From Chytridium lagenaria (lineage: Eukaryota; Chytridiomycota; Chytridiomycetes; Chytridiales; Chytridiaceae): a stretch of 64,000 nt of DNA. Of this stretch, positions 38,697 to 50,168 are shown piece after piece (position 1 is the first letter of the stretch; each line of letters opens with the position of its first letter). Position numbers and translations under genes: made by a program. The notes under the pieces were generated by a model. The model was not told the DNA's origin. It was given only the letters and a program-made list of their open reading frames with translations, and did not search any database. The stretch lies in contig JAHLKC010000049.1 in assembly GCA_025449115.1 (NCBI GenBank), positions 1 through 64,000 of the forward strand, in the 5' to 3' direction.

Positions 38697-41205
38697 TTAA
38701 AGCAACATCGAAAGCGGGTTCTCAATGTATCCCTTAAACTTCTGCAACCAAAGCGCCCCCACAGCCCCATCCACAACTCTGTGATCACAGCTCAAAGTGA
38801 CATGGAAAGCCTTGACGCCCTTAACGCCACCATCCTCCGCAAGCACAAGCTTCTCCTCCACACCACCCACAGCCAAAATCGCTGCGTGAGGTGGGTTGAT
38901 GATGGCAGTGAAGGACTTGACTCCCATCATGCCAAGGTTGGAGATCGTGAAGGACCCGCCTTGGTATTCGTGGGGGAGGAGCTTACCATCACGAGCGCGG
39001 GTGGCGAGCTCTTTAATGGTGGTGGAGATGGAGGAGAGACCGCGAGTGTCGGAGCGGGTGAGGATGGGAGTGATCAAGCCGTTTTCTATAAAAAAGAAGA
39101 ATGAGTAAAAAACATAAAAGTTGCAGAATGGCTGGCAACCAAAAAACCCCTGCTGAAAGTGAAAGAGAAAACACTCACCCGTCGCAACCGCAACCGCGAT
39201 ATCCGAAGTCTTGTACTCCCTAATAAAGCTCCCCTGCCAAGCACTGTTAACAGCCGGCACATCCCTCAACGCAAGTCCAGCCGCCTTGATCACAAAGTCA
39301 TTGACAGAGAGCTTGTACTTTCCATCTCCCTTCTTGTTCAAGGTCTCACGGAGCGCGAGAACCTCGTCCGCCTTGAGCTCAATGGTGAGGTAGTAGTGCG
39401 GGATGGATTGCTTAGACTCGGTAAGGCGGGAGGCGATGACCTTGCGGACGTTGGACAAGGGAATGTCCTCGAACGCTTGGGTGGTCTCGGGCGCTGGGGT
39501 GTAGGCCGGGATGGAGACGGAGGGAGCCGGAGTGGAGGCAGCAAGACTGGGAGCGGCGGGAGCAGTAACGGGACCTACATGATCAAAAATACTAATGAGC
39601 ACCTGACAAGGGACAAGTGACGTTGAGAGAAGAAAAAAAACTCACCCTTGTAGGACTCAACATCGCTCTTCAAAATTCTGCCATGAGGTCCACTGCCCTT
39701 GATGTACTCAAGAGGAATCTTCTTTGATGCAGCAAAAAACGAGCGGCGGGGCTGGCGAAAATGCGGTCTGTTACAAAAGAAAGCAATTAGACTCGTGTCA
39801 TAGGCGCAAAAAAACCTTGAAACTAGAAAAGAGAGATCACGATCTTACCGCCATCGGCGTGCACGGGCGAAGCGGTGGCAGGAGATGGGGATGCCTCGGC
39901 GGCAGCGGGGACAGCGGTGGCGGCAGGCTCGGCAGCAGCGGCAGCGGCAGCGGCAGCAGGTGCAGGTGCAGCAGCAGCGTCAAGGGTGAAGTCAGCAAAA
40001 GCAGCCACATCATCCTTGTTTTCCACAAAGATGGCAATAGGCTGCAAAGCGATGAAAAGAAAGAATTAACATCGGTAATTTCTCATAATTGAACGTCAAA
40101 AAAATCCAGATATATCAAGATCGCCAAAGATCGCTCAAAATCGGATAGAGTATGCTTACAGAGTTGACTTCGACATCCTTTGTACCGCCTTCCACGAGCA
40201 CTTTCGCAAGGAAACCTTCCTCAGCAGACTCCATATCCATCTGAGCCTTGTCAGTCTCAATCTCAACGATAACGTCTCCAGCTGAGATCTCGTCTCCAAT
40301 GTTCTTCTTCCAGGTGCCGAGGTTACCTTTGTTTTAAGGATAAGAGGACATAAGAGTGAGGATTCGTTTGGACATACAGGATATTTGAAATAACATCGTT
40401 TAGGTAACTAAAATATTTGGATATAGAGTATACCTTGGGTCATGGTTGGGGAAAGGGCGGGCATGTTCACGATGGTGTGGGGAGGGTAAGCTATGGGTAG
40501 AGAGAAAGAAAAAAGGATATTAGTTCTCTCTCTCGAGGCATTTGGATCTTGACAGAATGAAACATTAAACTCACTCTTTGTCGCATATCCGCGGATGGGA
40601 GCAGGCTTGCTGTAGAGGCATGCAGAGGAGATGGATGATGCGGAGGTGGTGGGAACCCTATCAATAGAAAAGAAAACATAGATAATGATGAGAAAACGGC
40701 GATGTGGTCATAAAAGTAATTGGAAGAGGGGATGAATGAATAGAGGGGAATCTTGCAAGTACTGCGTAGCATCTCTTTTGTCTCGTCCTGTTGGAGTGGC
40801 CTTTTTCTTGAAATTAAACGAGTTGCATATTGATAAATGATATTGTAAGGGCTCTCTCTATCCATGTTCCAAAATACTGTCATTCTCATAAAGATCAAGC
40901 AAGATCGGAATGCACAATCTTTGCAAGCGCGTTCTACTTCCTCATTCTCCTTTACGCTCAAGTACACTGAACAGCAGGGGTAGCGAAAATGGCCTTATTT
41001 CTTTTTACCTGGATGACCGAAGTGAGTGGAGGGATCGACGAGCGTTGGAGGATGCGATGGTGGAGGGTGAAGTGATGTGGATGGATGCCGATGCCGATAC
41101 TGATGCGGATGCAGATGCAGCGAGAGCAAGAGATGCTTGAGGCAAGCGATTGGAGGAAGCGACGCGGGCAGCGCGCAGGGCCTGCGCAGAGACGATCATG
41201 ACCAT
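38697..41205 (-). CDS. LAT1: Pyruvate dehydrogenase E2, dihydrolipoamide acetyltransferase
   Basis: Core of the mitochondrial pyruvate dehydrogenase complex. Exon 1 (41205 to about 41010) encodes an Ala/Ser/Arg-rich presequence starting [20 protein letters not shown]. After a long intron come RGYATK and the lipoyl domain with [19 protein letters not shown] and the lipoyl-lysine motif IETDKAQMD. An Ala/Pro linker follows. Next are the E1/E3-binding segment ([20 protein letters not shown]) and the catalytic domain with ending [17 protein letters not shown]. The catalytic His and the Asp are present. The stop is at 38697-38699. A T-run near 39737 lacks one base, which breaks ARFFAASKK. E3-binding and catalytic regions are otherwise intact. 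Confidence 0.92.
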
Positions 41206-43198
41206 TATTTTTGCTTTAAAGGGTTTGAACTAGACTAGAAGACAAAAGAGTCGTTGATGGGGGGGATGAGGCGAACTGGATGGAGAGAATGGCAATGCTC
41301 GTAGGGGTAAAAGTAGAATGGATGGATGGATGGATGGATGCAGGGTTTGTGTGTTTGTGAGTGGTAAAGAAGATGATGACGGATGGATGGATGGTTGATG
41401 GATGACGATGGATGGATGGAATTAATTCTTTTATTAAAAAATAAAAAAAAAGAGTCCGTTCCTCCTGAACAAAAACAGATTGGAATTCAATTATTTTATT
41501 CAATTATTATTCCCATGCAGAAATAGAATAATTAATAAGATTGAAAATCAAATATTTAATAAATAAATCAATATTATTTTTTGTTTATCGATGACAACAT
41601 GCTAGCCAATGAGATGAGAGGATTTCACATAAAACCTCTTCAAGTGAATAAAAGATTTAAATGGTGATTATGAGGGCTGACATGTCCATGATATTTTATG
41701 AAAATGTAAAGCCCGCGAGCCATGATGATGATGGATTGGATTGGACCATCAATTTGGGATCATGGCCAAATGGATGGATGGATGCGTTGGACCTTTTTCT
41801 TACTAAAATTATTTATCCATCATCAATACCATCCATCCATCCATCCATCCACATATCGCCTGCTGTTTTTTCTCTTGCGTATCTCGTTTACGCGATGCAT
41901 TAGCTTTGTGGGATATAGAGTTGGAGTCCTTTTGAAAATAGACTGTGGATGTAGTGGTGGCGAGAGATAAACGAGATATTCCGTTGTATGATATTTGTGG
42001 AGGAGGTTGCCAATGAATAGGGTAAGTTCATCCTTACCTCATTGAACGACGCGTTTTGTAAAGGAATCCAAACACTTTCACTCGATGCGTAGAGTATGTT
42101 TCCCCCCAACCCGCAAAGAGAGGTGGATATGTGGTGGTGAGATAGGATTGATGTGTAAAAGATGTTGACTCTAATAAGCTAGTGTTTTCAACCGGAAGAG
42201 GATGTTTCTGGATTTATTATTTATAAAGATTCCAATGGTCCAGCTGATAATTGAAAAAGAATCCTGCTAAAGACACCGCAACGTATAAAAAGTAGGACTG
42301 CAGGGCTAATCATGGAAACTTCTAATATCGTATCTGTCCAGAAGCAAATAAGCAAGCCCAAAGCTAGTCAGCCAATGGTTAAGAAACCTCCAAGCCCCCA
42401 ACCAGCTTTAAGTGAGCATAAATAATAAATAGCGGCCAAGGGATCGCTTCGGAGACTAAAAAAATTACAACATCAGCGATCCAACGATAGAATGGTCTTA
42501 ATTTAGTTCTCGGTCTCGATGAGGGCATGGCTCACTCAGAATAATTTCGCGTTCGTTGATGACTTTTGAGTTAATGCATTTGGTATTAAATTGTTGTCTG
42601 AAGTGGTTAAAAAAATGACCAATACCGCTGGATAACGACAACGGCGGCTGCTGATTGTGTTTATGAAGACGGTACTGGTGTGAAGCAAACGTTTTCTGGA
42701 TGAATACTGCATAACGTGAAAAAAGAGTGAAGCCAACAATACCGTCGTGTTGGGGTCTCATTACTTAATGGTCAAGCCACCCAGTAGTTGTGAGAGGTTC
42801 AAGGTCCCTATTGGTAGTCCATGTAAACGTGCATCAAAAGTCAAGTTGATATAACTTTGTTTAAGAAAGTGATAATTCCCGAATGCTGTAATGTAGATAC
42901 AAGATGCGCTGCTGAACCAGCAACGAGAAAATATTTCGAAACCATGCGGCATCCCCAAGTAATAGATTATGGAGAGTTCCAAAGAGATATGCGCCAGTGA
43001 AATCTATCTGAAAGATAAGAAGGCATAAAATTGCACTCCAGCAAGTGTGAAACTGGATTGTAGTAACGTTTGCTACTGCAGAAAACACTTCAATATATTC
43101 TTTGCCTGGAATTTGACTGAAACCTCTACCGACCCAACGGGCCTTATGACGGATAAAGTTACCGTCTTGATGTAAGTTCTGTTATATCCCATGTCAAC
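41206..43198. other. Intergenic region with tetranucleotide repeats
   Basis: No gene recognised. Contains GATG/CCAT tetranucleotide runs and AT-rich tracts. The ORFs at 41661-41970 are readings of CCAT repeats, and those at 42498-43088 have no recognisable content. Confidence 0.55.
41319..41415. repeat. GATG tetranucleotide microsatellite
   Basis: Runs of GATG at 41319-41340 and 41381-41419, interrupted. Similar GATG or CCAT blocks recur near 41769-41782 and 41830-41850, and CCAT near 2149, so this is a common repeat of the genome. Confidence 0.8.
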
Positions 43199-43475
43199 AC
43201 TTATATTTACGCGTCATATTGAATCCTCCTTCTTTTCCGTCAAGGTTTCTTACATATATGGAGGTGGCGCACATATGTGCTGTTTATGTGTGTGTCCATA
43301 TGTTGTGTCTATTACTTATTTGTATTTTGTGTATTACTTCAATATGAGAGATTTATTGATTTAATTTGTACCTGTTGAATTAAGTAGTTGATATTGAGTT
43401 GGTCTCCCATCCTCCATCTCAAGCACGTAGCCTCGCTGTAATCTCCCTTCACTCCTTCTTGGATGGCAGCCCACC
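43199..43475 (-). mobile_element. Second decayed LTR fragment
   Basis: Reverse complement of the 3' part of the same LTR family. The segment around TTTACGCGTCATATTGAATC, the GT-rich tract at 43252-43330 and the stretch to about 43475 align with the LTRs at 46679 and 52951. There is a small internal deletion near 43250 and many substitutions. It is a relic with no partner. Confidence 0.75.
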
Positions 43476-44876
43476 CCAAGCGGACCTCTTTGATATTCTT
43501 AACACTGGATCTGTTCTCATAGCCCCCGGCCATCGGGAAAAGCTTAAGGATCTGTGAACTCTTCTGGCCCAATATCCGAAAAGTTCAGAGAAAACAATAA
43601 CCAAAACCACCAAAAGTGACCTGAGCCCACCAAAAAATAACAGGGTCTCAAGCTACACTCACCAAAAATACAACAAAAACCGATCTTTCTAACACCTGGG
43701 GGTCTTCACCTGCGGGAGTCTTGTTACTGAACCTGGGAGCAAGCCAAGAGGGTGCCAAGAGGCCGTTCTGAATGAGGTTGGGAGAGGATGCCAAAGTCTG
43801 TAGCAGCAAGGTACTTGGGATATAGCAGGGTAGCGAGTTCTGCAGTGTTCCTGTTCAAACCGATGTTGCTGGCGACTTCCTTCAGGGTGGTAGAAAGAGA
43901 GAGATCTTGAGGTGCCTCACGAGATGACCAAGAGACAGAGGGATGGGGAGGTAATTTGGGGACAGCAGAGTTAAAACGAGAGGTCTTTTTATTCTTCAGT
44001 CCAAAACTTCTGAGGACCTTCCACACAAAAACTGCCCCTTTTTATAGTCCATTTCCCTTCACAAAATTAAGTTACTATATACAATATGTCTTTCATCCTC
44101 CCTCCTCAGCCCTTTATCAAAGTTCTTGTTCTTTTTCTAAGTTGCAGCTTCATCATTGGTTCCTCGCGAGGGATAAGGGTGGCCAAGGTGACGCCGAGGG
44201 GAAGGGATGGGCTGGTGATATATTCTTTACCATATAGGGGAGGTCTGGTGGCAGTCTTGGGTCCCAGAAGAGGAAAGGCAGCATGGATGGACTATTCCAT
44301 GACTACACAATCCAACCTAAAATATCCTGTCTTCTTAGCACACCTGTTGTCCTTCCAGGTGGGCGCTATTCAATTGGTCAATACTTAGACCCCTTGAATA
44401 ACCTTGTATGCCTAAAATCCACCCATGGGATGATAGGCGCTTATCATTACCTTTTCCAGTAACTTGTGTGCTTCTTCCCTGGAGGGAAAAGTAAATTTAG
44501 CATGGTTTACTCCAGGATAGATGCCCTTCACGAAAATCCACATGGCAGGTGCTTTTTTTAATGTCAGGAACTTGTCGCGTCACGTCGCGCCAACATAAAA
44601 CAGTGAGTTTTTGCATAAATGAGGAAAATATGTGCTTTCCCTTCTTCACAGTTTATGAGGTCATCCTGTCATCAAAGAAGACCCAAAATTGGTATCAGGA
44701 AACTGTATCCTGTGTAGCATGTACTGGGACATGTGGCGGCTGAATTCGCCAAGTTAACGGCTTGGTTCAAAGCCCCAAAACCAGGTACTCTAAACCTCCG
44801 TGAGCTCTTTTTCATGACTTTCTGTGTTAAACTTGTCAGATTTATTTCTCAAAAATAAATAAATTTCATAATTGAC
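43476..44876. other. Intergenic, left flank of the DNA transposon
   Basis: A minus-strand ORF at 43724-44026 (starting MWKVLRSFGLKNKKTSRFNS) and a few plus-strand ORFs are open but match nothing I know. The sequence could be decayed repeat DNA. No terminal repeats found. Confidence 0.4.
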
Positions 44877-44878
44877 TA

Positions 44879-44945
44879 CCGTAATTTCGTTCAATGTAAC
44901 AACAACCCCTGCAATTAATAAAATGAGTGTTGTTAAATTGAACGA
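44879..44945 (+). repeat. Left TIR and subterminal inverted copy
   Basis: The 26-bp TIR (44879-44904) contains the motif CGTTCAATGTAACAACA. Its inverted variant TGTTGTTAAATTGAACG lies at 44928-44944. The pair probably forms a transposase-binding array. Confidence 0.85.
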
Positions 44946-45022
44946 TTTAAGAGGCATTTCCTCATAGGAAATCGACTCTCACCCAATGAAAAACGGATTC
45001 CCCGTACGAGAAAACCCTAGTA

Positions 45023-46551
45023 ATGAAAAGCGAAAAAAGTTTCGAGCAAGCTGCCATCCAAAACTGTAAGTTGAAGATGGACGGAGGCATGCAGGATGAT
45101 AGCGATCCCATTATACGCAATGATGAAGGCCCCACAACACCCATACGGCCACCATCCACACGCAAACTTGTGCTTTCGAATAGGACCAAATCTGTACTGG
45201 TCTGGAAGTTTCAAGAAGAGCACGAGGAGTCAAAAGTTTCTCGTCGCAAGTTTGCGGAACGCCATAATGTAGATCACACGGCCTTGAAACGATGGGAGGA
45301 TAATATTGAGGCTATAGAGTTGCAAGCCAATCAGAAGAAGAAGTATGTGAGGAAGCCTGCTAAGAGGAAGGGAGAGGAGGAAGGTATAGTCAAGTTTATG
45401 CTAGGTGAGACATTTTCATTACAAGGATGCTCGCTAACAAGTACATGTAGAATTCGTACAAGCCAAGATCAACCTTCGCGATTGCTTTAACTCTGTTGTT
45501 GTGGCAATGTACGTTGCCCTCAATTTCCCCGACTTTTTAAAAATATCACGGAAACCACACCAACGCAATGACGAATCCGAAAACTTGATTTTGATTGAGA
45601 AAGGCCCCGTAAGCCTGTCAAAAGCTCAGCTCACGCGTATTGTTGCATGGACTCGACGCTGCCTACACGCTCACGGATACAGCCTCGCGAGAAAAATCAC
45701 CCACGTTGCGCAAATGGTTGAAGTTGACCCTCAAGTAATTTTAGACTTCAAGACTTTCGTGCTCGACATGATGGAAACCTTCAACGTCACGCGAGATCGC
45801 CTTGGAAACATGGATCAAACAAACATACCATTTGATCTCATGCCTAAGGTCACAATTAGGAAAAAGGGCGATAAAAGTATTACTGTTAAAACACCAAAAG
45901 TGAAAGGGGGTAAGGGATCCTTTTTCATGGCCTTTAAATTACTTACGTTTTTTCTTCCGCAGGAGGACGCGCAACCTGCAATCTCGCTGTCATGGGGGAC
46001 GGCAAAAAGCTTCCCGCATTTATTATCTTTTCCGGCGAAAGAACGAAGCAGAGCCGCGTCATTAAAGAGGCACGAAAGATGAGTGAAAACTTTGGAGGAC
46101 ACACGTATTTTTCGGCGCAGAAGAACGGATGGACTGATGCCGACGTGATGATGGAGTGGATTGAGACGATTTGGAAGCCGTTTGCGCTTTCAAAGCAAGC
46201 GGAGGGGCTGTGTATTTTAATCCTTGACGCGTACAGTGTCCATATGATGACAACTGTTGCGGACACGCTTAGTTCATGCAACACTATTCTCGTTCACATA
46301 CCTGGTCATTGTACGAGCAAAGTTCAAGTTTGTGATGTTGGAGTTAATAAGCCATTTAAGGATCGTGTTGAAGTGGTATTGCAACATTTGTGGCAACTCG
46401 AGGTGTAGCTGCAAACCAAGGGATTGGTCGCGAGGAAATAGCTCCGATTATTACGGATGCATGGGTGCAGCTTCCGTCTTCTGCCATCATTAACACTTTT
46501 AATCATATTTTCTTTAATGATCAGTTGTTAACGTCAAACTTTATTCAATAA
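45023..46551 (+). CDS. DDE transposase, pogo/Tigger (DDE_1) type
   Basis: Cut-and-paste transposase. The N-terminal region has a helix-turn-helix-like segment VSRRKFAERHNVDHTALKRW. The catalytic DDE_1 core follows: first Asp in LGNMDQTNIPFDLMPK, then MGDGKKLPAFIIFSG, NGWTDADVMMEWIE, second Asp in LILDAYSVHMM, third Asp in CTSKVQVCDVGVNKPFK. There are 35 residues between the last two. Two introns join cleanly (GTGAGA...TAG before EFVQAKINLRDC; GTAAGG...CAG before GRATCNLAVMGDG). One base is missing near 46385: after VEVVLQ the frame should go on as TFVATRGVAANQG to a stop at 46551. Otherwise intact. The stop is 11 bp from the stop of the minus-strand ORF. Confidence 0.88.
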
Positions 46552-46678
46552 AAGACCAGATTCTAAAGATCTCCAACAATAGATTCAGATAAAGAGTTCA
46601 TTAACACGCATTTTGCAGCGCCTCCATTCCTATGTCCAAAGGCTCTTTTGCTTGAATTAGGGTGGTCTAGGTATAGTT

Positions 46679-47613
46679 TGTGATCTTCTCTTGACCCATC
46701 CTCCCTACCTAGCTTCGACTAGGGGTAGGGGAGAGAGTAAAGGAGTTGCTCCAGCAGAGCAAGTCCACAGAGCACCTAGGGACAGGATGTACTCCTGAAT
46801 CTAAGTGATGTTGTTGTTGTTTTGGCGATGGTGTGGGTGAGTGATCGCGAGATTCTGCTTAATAAAGGGAGAAGGGAACGTGTTTAGTATCTTCTATGTC
46901 GACTTACCTTGCTAAAAACCAATATGAGCACCAGATCGTCTCCTGGCGATCGGGGATGGCTGAAAGCCTCCTTGCCTTCCTGCTATGGCACCTTTTGGAA
47001 CGTGATGATCTCGTTGCCTCACGAGCTGGCACAGGGTAACCTCACTCATCACCTGCCTGCAGCGTCGATCACCGGCTCGGGGATCATCAGAGGTGGAATG
47101 TAGCCGACCAAGCCTAAGCTAAAGGACACTGACAATGAGGAGGACCCTTGGGCTCCCATCGCAGCCTTCTGCTTCAAACAGCTGGATTGCGGCTTCACCA
47201 GGTGGCAGGGGGTAGAGGGGTGGGCTGCCATCCAAGAAGGAGTGAAGGGAGATCACGGCGAGGCCACGCGCGTGGATAGAGGATGGGGAATCAACTCAAT
47301 ATCAACTACTTAATTCAACAGTACAAATTAAATCAAGAAATCTCTCATATTAAAGTAATACACAAAATACAAATAAATAATAGACACAACATATGCACAC
47401 ACATATAAACGGCACATATGCGCGCCACCTCCTTCAATAAAAACCCTATAAACATGGGGAAAAAGTATATATAAAAAACCCAAAGGGAAAAGAAGGGAGG
47501 ATTCAATATGACGCGTAAATATACGCGTCGACGCGGGATATAACGGAACTCAACGGACTTAGACGGAATGTCCTTATGAGCCATAGGCCATGTGAATAAT
47601 GTAATTCTTCACA
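46679..47613 (-). repeat. 3' LTR (935 bp)
   Basis: Begins TGTGATCTTC and ends CTTCACA on the plus strand, with the 5-bp terminal inverted repeat TGTGA/TCACA. Nearly identical to 52951-53887. The GT/AC-rich segment at 47385-47430 and small ORFs (for example 47345-47584) are shared by both LTRs and are not genes. Confidence 0.93.
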
Positions 47614-47628
47614 TTCTCCCGTTTTTAA
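47614..47628 (-). promoter_or_regulatory. Polypurine tract next to the 3' LTR
   Basis: On the minus strand AAAAACGGGAGAA abuts the LTR start TGTGAAG. This is the expected plus-strand primer for reverse transcription and fixes the orientation of the element. The same AAAAACGGGAG core recurs inside the element near 49116-49126 and 49258-49268. Confidence 0.6.
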
Positions 47629-47773
47629 GAAAAGACTTACGTAAGAAAAGTCTAACTTAGTTCAGAAGTATAAGAACTATCTGTAAATATATCAGAGCTT
47701 GCATTATCGGCAAGTCTATAAGGCCAAGTATTGGCAAGGGTCATATAGTTGTTACCATCTAGCATTTCTATAG

Positions 47774-49351
47774 CTAAAGGTACTTAGGAATATTGTTTGC
47801 ACTGCTATTATTTGCAGAAGGCCCGGGGTTTTTTGGGGCTTCGTATGTCGGATCTTGATCAGGTAGGTCAAGTGCTGGCAATGAGATCATGTTATAATCA
47901 ATGTGGGGAGCACGCGCTGTGGTCTAAAACCAATTCAAACATCTCATGGTTAGTCAGTGGCGCCACGAAATGGTGGTTAACATTACATGTACAAGGAATT
48001 TGTTTATCTACAAAGGCGTAGTCTATTCTCCAAACAGCTTTATAGAATCTGTTGGATCATGCCAAGTATATCCTGGCGTATGCGGATGGCTATGACGAAA
48101 TCCATCCTTAAAACCTAAGTTAATGAGCAAACTAAGCCAGTAGCGTTCATCATTGCGGAATCCAGAGTATCCATAAAATCTGGATGGTTCTCGAACATCA
48201 ATTGCTTTGTGAGCAATGTTGAAATCTCCTACAACAATTGTATTTGACTGAGCTTGAGACTCTTTACAAAAGTGTGTAGTCGTTCCAGGAACTTCATTTT
48301 GTATTCCTGTCTGTGATCATGCCTTGTGCCATTTGGCGCATAGACATTCACTATATTCATACCTAAAAGGCAGAGTGTAAGGCACCGTCCTTCTTCAACA
48401 AAGTCGTCAAAGTCAGTGCGCATCATATGAGTCCCGCATATTACTGAAAGTACGGGGATATCTTCGCGGACCATGGTCATAACACCATTGTGTCCATTTC
48501 TTTTGTCGTCAGCATACATCTTCCATCCGCGGACGGACTTCAGTTGTTGCCAAAACTTTTCATGACCATCGCCGACCATAGTCTCTTGGAAGCAGGCGAT
48601 GTCACATTCCATTTCATCCAAATATTTAGCAAAGAACTCTGCTCTATTGGATTCATCACCTTCAATTCTCTTTGCAAAGTGTTTCTTAACAAGAGCTTGA
48701 AGGCTGTTCACATTCCAACTTATAATCTTCAACTTGGAAGAGCGGAATGGTGTGCGTATATCATCAATGGGATATAACTTTTCATTGACTCTGGTGGAAA
48801 GTCATGGATCATACGAGAAGGAACATCGGCAGAGCCGTCGTTCTCTCAACGCCATATATCTCGCGTAGAGATGGGGTGAGTCTGAGTTGTCCTCTTTTCA
48901 TTGAGGGGTGAGAAGAGCTCACGTATCTCAAGTATTCATACGTAAAAACCACTTAGAGATTTTGGACCAGTGTCAGGCACTGGGTAGTTTACAGCATCTG
49001 GTGGTATACCAGCACTAACTGTTATGACGTGGGTGATCTGTCCAGGTATGTGCCTAGAAGAGTTGACCTCAGGATCAGGCACCTGGCAAATCCAGAATCG
49101 GGTAGTTCCTGTGAACTCCCGTTTTTGATATTCAAATAGTCTGCGTCTCTCGAGAATGTCCTTCAATCGAGATGACTTTATCCTGACAAAGACATTGTCA
49201 ATGAGCTGTTCAGGGAAGATAACTTCGCTGGAAAGCAATGGTCGATCAGATCCAAACTCCCGTTTTTGAGAAGGAGAAAAGACATGGGCGGGTGGGTGGG
49301 TATAATGAATGCTTTAGCATCCTTTGCTTTGAAGCCACAAATGGTCAACAT
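47774..49351 (-). CDS. Exonuclease III/AP endonuclease-type (EEP) protein in the LTR element
   Basis: Reads from about 49351 (MLTICGFKAKDAK) toward 47774. Residues from 49238 contain RLKDILERRRLFEYQKRE and GQITHVITVSAG, faintly like ASCH/PUA-type RNA-binding folds. The C-terminal half is a clear EEP domain with every usual signature: KIISWNVNSLQAL, DIACFQETMVG, NIVNVYAPNG, TIVVGDFNIAHKAID, GYTWHDP, WRIDYAFVDK and LDHSACS. The catalytic Asn, Glu, Tyr, Asp-Asn and Asp-His of ExoIII/APE1 are therefore all present. At least three single-base losses break the frame (near 48243, 48035 and 47912). Stops between the two halves (near 48930) may also be errors or an intron. Function: DNA (abasic-site) endonuclease or phosphodiesterase by family. 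Its role in the element is unknown. Confidence 0.75.
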
Positions 49352-50168
49352 CGTCGAGATTAGGCTTCATTCAGGACGAGCGACTTCTATCGGTCATCCT
49401 GGCATCCGGAAATAAGGATGATTTTAAGCCTATCGTCGCGGAGACAATAAGCAAAAGGTAGAAACGTATTAAGATACGTCAGCTTATTGAGAGAATCAAA
49501 AGGACCCATGCAGAACGTGTCCCAGTGAAACTACTCAACGTTTATAACAGATCCATCTCGTCCGTATTAAGAGCAAAGTTGCGACAAAGGACCGTTGTAA
49601 GTTGACAAAGTGTTGTCAAGGTGTTTGTCATCAGCGCTGTCGTGAAGAAGAAGCGTCGAATGGGTTGTGTCCAGGTTTTCACTAGGGAACGGTGTTGTTG
49701 TGGATAGACACCACGTAATATTAAATTGCATCTACATAGGCGACTCGAAGCCCATGGATGCGGTAAGAGCAAAGGGAATCTCCTAATAGGGAAATTGCCC
49801 TTGCAAGTTTATGAAAACGTTAACGGGTAGTTAACGTCTGCATGGTTGTATCATCGAGTTTTGGAGGGGGAGATGGATTGCGCCAAATGGCGTGTTTGTC
49901 TCCCACTCTAGCACTCATAATGTATTTTTGAAGTCAATAAATTTCTCTTCAGAATCTTGATACCATACACACGTAGGTAAAAGAGGAAAGAAATCTATTA
50001 TTTCTAATTATGTTCTATCACTACAGAGAGGAGAAAGAACTAAGGTAAGAGGAATGGTTCCATCATTACTTGCTCATTTAAGAGGTGGCATCAAGGACAA
50101 GGTCCCGAAGAGTAGGAGAAGGTGAGCGGGGTGGAGTTGATGAGGACGAACAGCATCATCAACTTCAA

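Noticed and set aside
41661..41970. ORF with PSIHPSIH repeats
   Set aside because: Translation of CCAT microsatellite; the same sort of ORF appears at 2007-2282 and 41216-41503.
47345..47584. 79-residue minus-strand ORF repeated almost exactly at 53619-53858
   Set aside because: Lies wholly within the two LTRs. The duplication is explained by the LTRs, and the translation is low-complexity.
47690..47705. TATCAGAGC near one LTR as a Copia primer-binding site
   Set aside because: It lies ~80 bp from the LTR edge. Orientation evidence (polypurine tract at 47614, coding strand) puts the primer site at the other LTR.
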